Origin: Agrostemma githago
Lineage: Eukaryota; Streptophyta; Magnoliopsida; Caryophyllales; Caryophyllaceae
DNA: 64,000 nt
Assembly (NCBI GenBank): GCA_958450325.1
Contig: OY288241.1
Span: 45,583,978-45,647,977, forward strand
Reading direction: 5' to 3'
The position numbers were made by a program, and so were the translations under genes. Below the pieces are notes generated by a model. The model ran no database searches and was not told the origin of the DNA. It worked only from the letters and a program-made list of their open reading frames with translations. Positions 1 to 9,619 of this stretch are shown here, piece after piece; the stretch's first letter is position 1; every line of letters begins with the position of its first letter.

Positions 1-422
1 TTATTTTACTCTTCTTTGTGCACAAGCGTCATTATCCAAACACGATTATAAATGTCTTTGGCATTACACACACACACTTGGTCAAAACATCAGTCATAAA
101 AGGCTTTATACATGTTTCAAATGTTTCTTGCACAGTTCGAGTCAATTGTTTTAAACGACGTTCTACTTGATCCAATTTCCGGCTCAAACTAGCAAATTTT
201 AAGCATCCTGAAAGCATTTTCGCATCCTCAATCAGTCCTAACGCACTCAAAACATCCTAAATCATGGCTCAACCCTAAGCAAATCAACCTTGGAGTGTTT
301 ACGTGATTACGTGTTATCTATCCTAACATTTCAGGAGCCTAACAAAAGCAAGCTAATCAAGGGTGAGAAAGTTTGATCAAATATAAAAACATACAAATTC
401 TATACAAATCCAAGTTTACCAA
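1..422. other. Left flank of Tat-like remnant A; no gene recognised
   Basis: The stretch downstream (on the - strand) of the PMD gene has no recognisable domain. A 72-codon - strand ORF at 32-250 has a heptad-like look, but it is short and out of frame with the PMD coding sequence. By position this should be the interior of the Tat-like element, between pol and the antisense gene. Confidence 0.4.
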
Positions 423-3400
423 CTAGGGAGGACTCTTAGAGGCTGCTGCCACAGCCAATACAAGCTCACCGATGTTAACATCTAAGCCTAGATCCTCCAG
501 ATCCAAAGTGGGGAACTCTGTTCTGTCATCTGCCGAACGACCTAAACCAGTCAGCATATCCACATTAAGCATTCCCGTACTGCGAATTCCTCCAGTAGGC
601 TCGACCTCTTCAATTACACCGCTAGCTTGATCCTCAGCTATAGCCTCATTCCTACCTCAACCTTTGCCTTAGCTTCCGCCTCTACCTTAACCTTAGCTTC
701 AGCCTCAGCCTCAGCCCTAGCCTCTCCTTGCCTCGAGGTCTCACTCTGAAACCGAGCCAGTTGCTTCCTCAGCCTAGCATTCTTGATATCCCTAGCCCGT
801 ACGGACTGGATCAAACTGAGCTAAACCGCCTCAAGCTCTGTTACCCGCGCTTCTAACTGTGCTACCATACTGGGAACGTCCTGCAAAAAGGCATACTGTC
901 CTTAGAGAAAAGCAAAAAAGCAAAATAAACAGCTAGCCTAAAACCATCTACAAAAATAACACGTAACGATTGAGGACCTAACGTGTCACGTGCAAGGCAA
1001 GAGCCCTCCCCGATGCGTACACCCGGAAGCGTTTTCCAACCTGCCATAACCGCTGGTGGGTAGCCGACCAAACCTGAACAACAAAACCAAACAAAAGAAA
1101 TATCGAAAAAAGTCACGAAAACTTAACCCGTACACCCGGTCGTGCCATTCAATCCCGACCTCCAGCTCCTCCACGGAGCAAGGAGGAAGAGGCTCAGTGA
1201 AGACCACCTTGGCCGCATCCACCATAAGAAGCATCAGGGGGAAGTCTGGGGCCTGAATGACGTCAGCTAAAATACAAAGCAAATAAAACGCACACCATTT
1301 CAAAATACGACAAACCCGAATAACAAAATAGGAACAAACAAAGAACAACCAAATACTTACCACTATGCGGTGGCAAGCCAACCGCTGACAGACGCGGGAC
1401 AAGTACGAGGCATTGGGCACCAGTAACGCCTCTCCTCCTTCATCGTTCCTCTCCCCGCGGGCCTCAGTCGTAGTGGAAAGCTTAAACATGGTCTAGGGAG
1501 GGTCAACCGGGACACTAAAGTCATCATGGAGGCACTGACGCACTAGCCTCTTCCCCAGATACCAAATCGGTCGAAATAGTGCGGGGAGAAGAATACTTCG
1601 TTAGCTACTCGGCCTTAACTCTGCCTCTACATACCTAAGCAAACCCTCGTAGTTAGCCCAAGGACCGGCCACAAACTGCAAACCCAAACATACATTGCAT
1701 TTCAAAACTTCTAACCTTGGGGGCTACTTAGGAAAGCAAATGAAAGAAAACTTACATCCTCAAAATGTAACTTGTTCACCAGCACATTTTTTGTCGAGTA
1801 CTAGCCCGTAGTCGTCATGGTCTGAGGCTATCTCCACTCATTCCCAGCTGGGAACCTGGCTGGGCGAACCAGCACCATCTTAGGCGCCAAACACGGGAAG
1901 TAAGAGTACATCCAAGCCACCAAAACCTTAGACACCATCAATAAACAAATAAACAAAACAAAACCAACAGAATTCCAAACTAAATACAAGTTAAGTAACT
2001 TACCACCAGCACAAGACCTGGACCCACAACTGGTATGGCTGAGTCCGAGGCCACCGATGCGGCCTCAGCATAGCCTGCAAACAACGGGTCATCTCCGCGA
2101 AACTATCTGTCACCTAGTCAACGCAGTTGACTCAAGTCAGCCAGGAAAGGCAAAAGCCTAATACTACACCTCACGCCCTTGTCCGAGAAGTGGGTCGAAC
2201 CTAGGAAATACCACAAACACAGACGGGCGTCCTGCACCGCCGTGTTAGGCTTCCGACCCTTTAAGACCGCCACTCTCTAAAAGTGGTCAGTGATGTACGA
2301 GTTGGCCAAGGCGTGGGGCGAGCCGTAAGCGGAAGGCTCTAAGAAGTCCCCTATCCAACCCCTAACCTCGGCACTATCCAACCTAGATCCCTCCGATGCC
2401 CACCTGATCAACTCGGGACTCCAAGGTAGTCCCGTGATCACTCCAAAATCCTCCAGCGTCATGCCAACCTCTCCGAACGACATGTGAAGTGTCGAGGTCG
2501 TGTCATGAAAGCGATCTACCATCGCCCTGATCACTATCAGGTTGCTCTTGGTGTGGCTACCAACCAGTCGAGCCCAATGCTCGACTACGGGACCCATGGT
2601 CGTTCTCCTGATCAACTTCTTAGCCTCAGGGCTAAGCTTATGAGAATACACCTCCAAGCACGTCGTAAACACCGAGAAGGTCCTTATCGAACCTGGGTGC
2701 AGCAAATCATAGCAATATAAGGATATAAGTGAACCTTACGAATAAGAGTCAACATCAAAAAAACAATCAAAGGTACTCACCTTGTCGTTAATGGTACGAC
2801 TGGATACGTGCAAATCTGGACGAAATAATAACTGCCGTCCATTCCAATCCCTAGCCCAGACAGGATCCACGTAAGCTACTTTCTTGGCCACGTCTACTCG
2901 CCAGGGCATCCTTCTCCTCCTATGAACTGTTAAGGGCAAGACACGTTTTATGACTCGATCAAAATCAACCTCATTTATCGCCCCGGTCTCCAGCCTAGGC
3001 AAAGGTGCACTCTGCCGTCTCTTACGGGCCACCAAGGAAGTCAGGGAACTCAAACCGGAAGCCTCACTAATCGCACCGACTATAGGGATCTAATCAGGAC
3101 GTTCCGAAAAGCCCACTAGCACCCATTTTCGACCCTGCTCATATTAAAAGTGGTTTTGGGAAAATCCAGCATCGTTACGGTCACATTTGGTCCGACGTAA
3201 GCCTCACGGTCTCACATAAAATAAACTATAACGCATTCCAGGTCACGAAAAACGACATGCAAGCTACCCACAATCTCACAAGCAAGAAACTAACAAATTT
3301 ACAAGAATCAAGTACGGGACAATCGGGAAATCGGTCCCTAAACCCTAAATTTTCGGATTTTGGCCATGGGTCTAAATTTTCAATCTTATTTCAAGCAAAC

Positions 3401-3584
3401 AAATAATCCTACAAGTTCTATACTTCCCTAATCCAAAATGGGAATATAAAAACAAGCATCGAAACTTCGCAAGAATGAAACACCCAAATCGATTTTTAGG
3501 GTTTAAGCAAAATCAATTCAAAATCGTACTAATCAAGTTCAAATCGACAATAGTGAGTAAAGGACACTTACTTGGGGTCGACAT
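423..3584 (-). pseudogene. Plant mobile domain (PMD) gene, copy 1, degenerate, antisense in Tat-like element A
   Basis: PMD proteins (the MAIN/MAIL1-related 'aminotransferase-like' family) occur as host genes and as transposon cargo; their biochemical role is uncertain. The start is the ATG at 3584-3582, shared with copy 2 and followed at once by a GTAAGT donor. Exon 2 (about 3097-2765) encodes a basic N-terminal region. The main exon (about 2717-2000) carries the PMD signature around 'TLHMSFGEVGMTLEDFGVI' and 'TGLPW'. Later exons cover about 1960-1750 ('YSYFPCLAPKMV'), 1690-1365 and 1255-1120, and a coiled-coil, Ala/Glu/Lys-rich tail lies at about 920-423. Breaks: a stop directly after 'YITDHF' at 2277, a TAG in the coiled coil, and a frameshift near 640. 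The reading direction is opposite to the LTR at 13377, which fits the antisense extra ORFs known in Tat elements. CACTA-3 inserted about 165 bp upstream of the ATG. Confidence 0.75.
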
Positions 3585-3764
3585 TATCTAGTTGAGAAAA
3601 AAAAATCGAGCTTGAAATCGGTTAACAATGGCGAAAGGACGTATGCAAGATGAAGAGAGAGACGCTTCGAGTTTTTGAACGAAATAAACAATCGCCCCTC
3701 AAATCGCGTTTTATCCCGGGTTGATAAAATAAAACCCCAGGCGCCTTAATCACTAGTAGAATTA

Positions 3765-4105
3765 ATGCCATTGGAACCTATCAAAAGCATTCGGTTGTAA
3801 GAATAAGAGGTTCCTTAGATGACCAAAAAAATGATTGGCACTTGTTGTAAATGGAACCGGTTCCAAAGACCTTATCAATGGAACCGGTTGTTCACTAAAA
3901 GAGGTTCCAAAGGTAGTGTCCAAAATTTTTAGCCCATATTAAAATACTTTGGCACCTTTTGTAGGTTCAACCGGTTCCAAAGACCTTACCATTGAAACCG
4001 GTTGTTAACTAAAAAGAGGTGCCAAAGGTACATGTTAAATTTTTTGGAACTTATTAAAAACTTCCCCATCAATGGAACCTATTTTTCTAACAAATGGTTC
4101 CAAAG
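3765..4105. repeat. Left subterminal repeats of CACTA-3
   Basis: Repeated GGTTCCAAAG and GGAACCGGTT motifs occur in direct and inverted orientation, each core being palindromic (GGAACCGGTTCC). The same motifs dominate the right end of the element, the usual layout of CACTA subterminal binding sites. Confidence 0.8.
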
Positions 4106-4690
4106 ACTTCTAAATTACAAATCATAAAACACAAAATTTAACCATTTGTTAGAAATTGAACCCAGGCTACTTAACACAAAATTGAAAACACCAAATAATA
4201 GAACCCTAATCTACCAGCCCCAAAAAAAAAACAAAAACCATGAAGAACCCAGTAACCCAGTAACTAGAAGCTACCATGAAGAACCCTAATCCAGAGAACC
4301 ACGAAGAACCCATAGAACCCAGTAACCCAGACACGAAAACCCTAATCGGACGACGAAGTAGAAGACGAAGACACCATATCAGAAAAAGAAGAAGACACGA
4401 AGGAGAACTCGACGAGAGAATCCAGACGACACGATATGCAGACGAATTGAAGAACGACGAGCCCTAATCGGACGACACGAAGAAGAAGACGAAGACAACG
4501 ACGCACAGATTAGGAGAAGAGGAAGAAGACGCGAAGAAGAGTCACGAACTCACGACGAACCCTAAACAGGTACCATAAACTTATTTTTTATAATTCACAA
4601 TCACTATTGCATTTCTGCTTGTTCGGTTCAATGATTATCCGCCATTGATTTTCTCTGCTTTTTTTTCGTTAATTTTCTCTATTTTTCTGC
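4106..4690 (+). other. CACTA-3 interior; possible captured 5' exon
   Basis: An AT-rich start leads into a purine-rich stretch (about 4236-4570) with an Arg/Glu-rich ORF at 4276-4467 and a candidate donor CAG|GTACC at about 4568. It might be the 5' exon of the gene that supplied the PPR fragment just downstream. The ORF is of low complexity and I do not claim it is a protein. Confidence 0.25.
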
Positions 4691-4911
4691 TTGTTTTGCG
4701 ATTTTTCGATATGGGCGTTGAGGAATGATTGGCAGTCATCTTTGTTGACCTTTGAATTGAATGAAAAATGGAGTTTTGTGAATGACAAAATCCTGGGGTT
4801 GATTGTATGGGTTTTGGGGAGTCATCACAAGTTTGATATTGCTTGGTCTTTGATTCGTGATTTTCGTAGCCTTGTGGATACTCGAACAGCAGTGCTTGCT
4901 ATTATTGAAAG
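4691..4911 (+). pseudogene. Captured exon of a PPR-like (pentatricopeptide repeat) protein
   Basis: PPR proteins bind organellar RNA and act in its editing, splicing or stability. The translated piece has the look of the N-terminal part of a mitochondrial P-class PPR protein: 'SIWALRN' (like the common FFKWAL), then 'WVLGSHHKFDIAWSLIRDF' and 'TRTAVLAIIERYS'. The similarity ends at 4911 with a good donor (GAAAG|GTACTC), so this looks like one captured exon with its splice site. No PPR repeats follow. The assignment is from memory of the family pattern and is moderate. It lies on the + strand inside CACTA-3. Confidence 0.5.
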
Positions 4912-6347
4912 GTACTCTCTTCTTGTTTCTTCATTTATGTATGCCACTCTCACTCTGCTTTCTGAATCCTGCGAATCTTGGATTACGTGCAGAATAGATC
5001 ACAGTATATATTTCGATGTTGATTCCTGAATTCTTCGTTCTTCTTACTCCATCCATCGCCATTCGCCACTGTATGCCTCAGGAACGAATGAATGAATACT
5101 TCTACTTTCCAATTCAACATTATTCTACCCTCGCCCTCCCATCTCTCTCTTTTACAAGATTCTTTTTCATAACATGTACTGTATGTAATCCTGCAATGTC
5201 GTCTTAGCACTCGGAAACATGAAACCTCTTTTATTTTCTCATTACATGTTGCTTAATTACATACTGTACTACACACAATACTGTAATTTCTTGTTAAATT
5301 AGGGGTAAATTCATATCTATGGTTGGTCTTCACTTGCCTTTTGATCAGTTAACCTCAGTTAGTCGTGAATGTCCGTGCATGATCGATTAAATTAGCTTAT
5401 CCCAAATTATTATTGAAGCTGAACACATACATTCCTCTAACTTTAAACTAAAAATGGATCAAATAGAATAAGTGATGAACAAATCATGATAAATACTTGT
5501 AAATAAAAAAGTTTGTTACAGATTATTATTTGATCAATGGTAATCTTAAGTGGGATCGATACACTGGTGTGTCGACCAGTTAATAATAACTTATTAAGCT
5601 TTCTCGCTGTCTATTTCATATTTTCATCTTCGCACATGGTTATCGAATTTCTTTTAATATCTATCAAATTGTGAATCGTTATTAAAAGCAAATTGAATTT
5701 GATCATGTATTAAACTTTAGATAGATAGAAATATTATACATTGAAGTTGTGATGTCCATTCTACATTTTCTATAACTCTATACAATGATAGTTTGATATA
5801 TCAAGAAGCTCTAAACCCGCACGTTTCCAATGTTTGACGAAATTTTACCAATCAATAACAAGAAGAGAATTCCATCACATTAATAACAAGATGATGATGA
5901 TGATATAATCACTAAGGATGGAGTTGTATTGGATTACGCAATTAGGCGAGAGTAAGTTGCAGAGTTTCCCTGAACTCAGCCCTTCTAGTCTCATTATAAA
6001 AAGTTCTGTACTTGTTAGGCCAATAGGTTAACCCAATTCAGACATAAATTCAAACCATCTGCTGAGTTTAAACTTGAATTTTTTAATATAATTTGACATG
6101 CACCAATTGCTCCATTTCCAACTTTAGAAACTTGCAGGAAATAATTTAGTTATTAATTAAAGACATTAATTAATTAATCCATACCTGACTGCGCGCTTAC
6201 ACTTAGATTTTTAGGTTCTAATTAAAAAAACGAATTTTTTTAACGTGTGTTCATTGGACACACGTTAAAATAATCAATGCTAATTTTAAAAGCAAAGCAA
6301 AACATACATACATTCCATTCCTTGGCATTGCATATAGTTGAAACACA
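4912..6347. other. CACTA-3 interior without a recognised gene
   Basis: AT-rich sequence with short unsupported ORFs on both strands (for example 4983-5210). It probably contains intron and flanking DNA of the captured genes. I recognise no domain, RNA gene or ordered repeat. Confidence 0.4.
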
Positions 6348-6636
6348 CTAGGGAGTAGTAGTATTAGTGGTGTGCGTGCTGCCAGGTAACTTATCCTTGA
6401 TTTTCTCAAGCATCCCTTTCTTGCCATGATCCTCGTGGTGCTCCACCGACGTGGTGGTCGTGCTCGTCACAGTCGTCGTCATCACATCCTTTTCATCTTT
6501 ATCTTTATCTTTATCTTTGTGTTTTCCTCCACTCAACTTCTCCTTTATCTTCTCTGTCAGCCCTTTCTTCTTCCTCCTTTGTTCAACCTCCACAACACCT
6601 CCTTCCAGGCCTTGTTGCATTTCATCCTCCGACGAC
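6348..6636 (-). pseudogene. Captured second exon of an SK-type dehydrin
   Basis: Dehydrins are disordered group 2 LEA proteins that protect membranes and enzymes during drying and cold. The exon opens after an AG acceptor at about 6637 with Ser-Ser-Glu-Asp-Glu, the end of the S-segment, which is where SKn dehydrin genes carry their intron. Two K-segments follow: 'KKKGLTEKIKEKLSGG' (about residues 17-32 counting from the Met at 6620) and 'KKGMLEKIKDKLPG' near the C-terminus, separated by a Lys/Asp-rich run and a Thr-rich linker. It ends at a TAG at 6348-6350. There are no in-frame stops, but exon 1 with the poly-Ser part of the S-segment is not seen upstream, so this is most likely a captured 3' exon. 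It is antisense to the PPR and Ulp1 pieces. Confidence 0.8.
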
Positions 6637-7059
6637 TACACATCAATTATAAACGCACCAGGCCACTTGAGTTCATATACACAAATGACACAATGAATGG
6701 ATTTCAATATAATAATTCCTTGTGTTCATTAATACGGACTAGATTATTGAATTACGGAGTAGCACGCACGCACGCACGTACTCCTATAAAGAGTTGATAA
6801 GGTAACTAAAGCAAGAATAATAATACGAGTATTGGTGACCAATTAATAAACAAATGAATTTAGCATCACACATTTCATTAACCAAGTGCAATCTCACAGA
6901 GAAATATGCGGACAAACGTTTGCAATTGGACATCGTAATACTACATTTGCAATTGTAAGTTATGTTTATTAATTGGTCGTCAAAATACTATCTTAAGTTA
7001 AACATTTACAAGAAAAATAATAGTCTAATAATTTTTAATGTTTATAATGTAAGGGCTTG

Positions 7060-7710
7060 GAAAATCTATACAGTGAGTGGCGGGAGACATCATACGGTTA
7101 AAAAATATAGTCTCAAAGTGAACATGATTGAGGTAAACAACATTATTAAGCTTTAACTTGTTTAATTATTTCATTTTTTTACATGGGTTAGTAGTTGCCA
7201 TTTAATTTAAACTTAACGCGTTGATTGAGATACTTCATGAAATCTGGTTAATGATTTTGAGTTCTTAAAAATGTTTACTCCATTATAGCTATCTCATTGT
7301 TGTCTTTTGTTTTCTTTACAAATTTTGTGTCGGAGATGACTAAATTAAAGCAATGATTATAGTGCAATTGATGAATTAAACTATCTTGGTGAATAATGAT
7401 TTATAACACCTGTTTGTTCATACAATTTCAGTGTCCTCAACAATCTGGTGCCTTTGAATGTGGATACTATGTCATGAAGTGGATGTACGACATCACCGTA
7501 TTTTACTCTAAGAGTCAAGAAAGCTTAATTCAGGTTTTTTTTCACTTAATCTTAGTTTTTCTGTTATAAAGTAATTATGGGTGTAACCGCTAATCCATTG
7601 TTACTATTCTTTTTATTTGTTAGTGTGTTTCAAAATCAAGAATGACGACGGAAGATATGAACCAAGTTCGTGAATATTGGTCTCAGAAGTGCATAGAGTT
7701 GATGATGTAG
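7060..7710 (+). pseudogene. Ulp1-like (C48) cysteine protease, C-terminal fragment
   Basis: Ulp1/SENP proteases cleave SUMO; plant CACTA and Mutator elements often carry Ulp1-like domains. Three exons can be joined with consensus splice sites: about 7060-7132, 7432-7533 and 7624-7710. Exon 2 encodes 'CPQQSGAFECGYYVMKWM', holding the oxyanion Gln and the catalytic Cys (the usual Q...G..CGY/F.M pattern). Exon 3 ends in 'EDMNQVREYWSQKCIELMM' and a TAG, the typical tail of transposon-borne copies. The catalytic His and Asp region upstream is not seen, so the protease is incomplete. It may be a remnant of the transposon's own cargo gene rather than a recent host capture. Confidence 0.7.
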
Positions 7711-8009
7711 TACGTTTGTGTCTTTGTTAACTTTTGTGGTTAGATATATATTGTAGTCAAGTTGATTGCTAGTCGTGAGGCATTCTACTGGAGATGTTAC
7801 TTAAGTAGTTGGAGGTGTGGATTGGTTATGGATTTGGTTGTGCTATTTAAACATTGCAGTGATATGATTTTGATTTTGGTTTAATCAAATTGTAGGGAGG
7901 TGCTGCCCAATTTTCGACAAATTATTAATATTATGATTAGCGTGCTTTGATTTGTTTTTTATATACCATTGTCATGATACGAAAATTCAATTTTGTAATT
8001 AAAATCAGT
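7711..8009. other. CACTA-3: 3' flank of the Ulp1 fragment
   Basis: AT-rich non-coding sequence between the Ulp1 stop codon and the right subterminal repeats. Nothing further was recognised. Confidence 0.4.
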
Positions 8010-8550
8010 AACATTTGTCACCGGTTTCAAAATATAAATAAATGATAAAATGACATGCCTTTGGAACCGCGTCTAAATTATCATAGGTTTTAATGAGGTA
8101 CCCTTTGGAACCTGTTGGCATTACAATAGGTTCCAATGATAAACCTTTGGAACCGGTTGTGAATTACAAAAGGTTCCAATGGAACAGCCTTTGGAACCGG
8201 TTGTGAATTGCAAAAGGTTCCAATGGTACAGCCTTTGGAACCGGTTGTGAATTACAACAGGTTCCAATGGTACACCCTTTGGAACCAGTTGTGATTTACA
8301 ACAGGTTCCAATGGTATACTTTTGGAACCGGTTGTGAATAATAACAGGTTTCAATGGTACACCCTTTGGAACCGGTTGTAAATACAATAGGTTCCAATGG
8401 TATACCCTTTGGAACCGGTTCCAAAGGGCATCTATGGAACCTTCTTACAACCGGTTCCAAAGCTCCGGACCTAAGGAATCTGTGGCAGTAGAACCTTTGA
8501 AAAAAGGTTCCAAAGGGTAGTTTACAACCAGTTCCAAAGTGTAATTTTCT
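8010..8550. repeat. Right subterminal tandem repeats of CACTA-3 (period about 46 bp)
   Basis: About six head-to-tail units run from 8120 to 8420, each built as CTTTGGAACCGGTTGTGAAT, a short spacer and AGGTTCCAATGGTA. Each unit contains an inverted pair of GGAACC / GGTTCC. The - strand ORFs across it (8121-8387, 8296-8589) are by-products of the repeats. Confidence 0.85.
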
Positions 8551-8560
8551 ACTAGTGAAT

Positions 8561-9104
8561 CTTGCAACGCTGGGGTCTGGGCGCCTCAAAACCAGGTTGC
8601 CCGAAGCCTCGCGCCTGACCTCTTAGCTCAAAACAAAAGCCGAGTTAATCCATATACAGTTCTCAGTACCTAAAAAGACGCACAATCATCGATTAACAAA
8701 GAAAATATTGCAAACCGCGTTAGTCTCCCTAGCGGAGTAACCAAAATATACTAACCTCCCTAGTAGAGCGTCCTGTATGCCTGCACAACTCGTTACGCAA
8801 ACCGACAAAAATCCCCAACGGTACCCATCGATTCAAACCACTCTCCAATACCAAATTAAAATAGCAAAGCCCTCAACAAAATTGCGAAACAAATCAATCC
8901 TTCTAGCAGATCTTCAGCCCAAAGCAACTAATCTACATCCCCAGTGGAAAATCATGAACCCAAGTCCAAGATACAAAAACGAGAAAAAAAAAGAACATGC
9001 AATATAAACACAACTATGCACTCGCCAAGAGTTTATGCAACGATCCAGGAAAGATCAAAATACAAATACAATTACCAAAAGCCTATGCAGCCACTCATCA
9101 AAAG
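8561..9104 (+). other. Tat-like remnant A: region between PMD promoter and tandem repeats
   Basis: This sequence continues from 3750 once CACTA-3 is removed. It is non-coding and resembles in layout the 41546-42116 interval of remnant B, including a GC-rich patch with repeated GCGCC motifs near 8580-8620. No ORF is supported. Confidence 0.45.
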
Positions 9105-9560
9105 CAAAGTCCTGGAATAGATAAGGAATCTATTCCAAAGAATACAACATGCAAAGTCCAGTAACAAACAGTGATCTGTTCCAAAAAATACAAAATGTAG
9201 AGTCCAAAAACAAATAGTGATATGTTCCAAAGAATACAAAAAACGAAGTCCATGAACAGATAGGGATCTATTCCAAAGAATAGAATATGTAAAGCCCAGG
9301 AAAAGACAAGTATCTGCTCTAAAGAATACAATATACAAAGCCCAGGAGTAGGCAGAATTTATTCCAAAGAGTAAAGTATATGAAGTCCAGGAACAAACAG
9401 TGACCTGTTCCAAAGAAAACAATATGCAAAGTCGAGGATTAGGTTGGATCTATTCCAAAGAATACATTAAGCAAGGTCCAGGGATAGACAGGATCTATTC
9501 CAAAGAATAAATTAAGCAAGGTCCAGGGATAGACAGGATCTATTCCAAAGAGCACAACCA
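9105..9560 (+). repeat. Tandem repeats (period about 46 bp) in the 3' region of Tat-like element A
   Basis: About ten imperfect units of the form TATTCCAAAGAATACAA, a spacer and AAAGTCCAGGAACAGACAG. The last two copies (near 9455-9545) are nearly identical. Tandem arrays between the coding region and the 3' LTR are typical of Tat/Ogre elements. The - strand ORFs at 9072-9422 only reflect the repeat. Confidence 0.85.
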
Positions 9561-9619
9561 CAATGATAGGGAAGGACCCAAACATGGGGTCTGTTCAAAA
9601 AAGATCAAAGCACTAATCA

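Larger units (their letters stand above)
3751..8557. mobile_element. CACTA-3: non-autonomous CACTA (En/Spm) transposon with captured gene fragments
   Basis: The element begins CACTAGTAGAA and ends TTCTACTAGTG, an 11-bp perfect terminal inverted repeat. It is flanked by the 3-bp duplication AAT (3748-3750 and 8558-8560), as expected for CACTA transposition. Both subterminal regions are full of GGAACCGGTTCC-like motifs, the presumed transposase-binding sites. No transposase-like ORF is visible. The cargo is a PPR-like exon (4691-4911), a dehydrin exon (6348-6636) and an Ulp1 protease tail (about 7060-7710). It lies between the PMD promoter and the tandem repeats of Tat remnant A. Confidence 0.9.

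Noticed and set aside
8121..8589. - strand ORFs repeating 'PVPKGVPLEP'
   Set aside because: They are products of the subterminal tandem repeats of CACTA-3.
9072..9422. 116-codon ORF with a repeating 'FSLEQ...' pattern
   Set aside because: It is a read-through of 46-bp tandem repeats; the period is not a multiple of three and the frame is not conserved.
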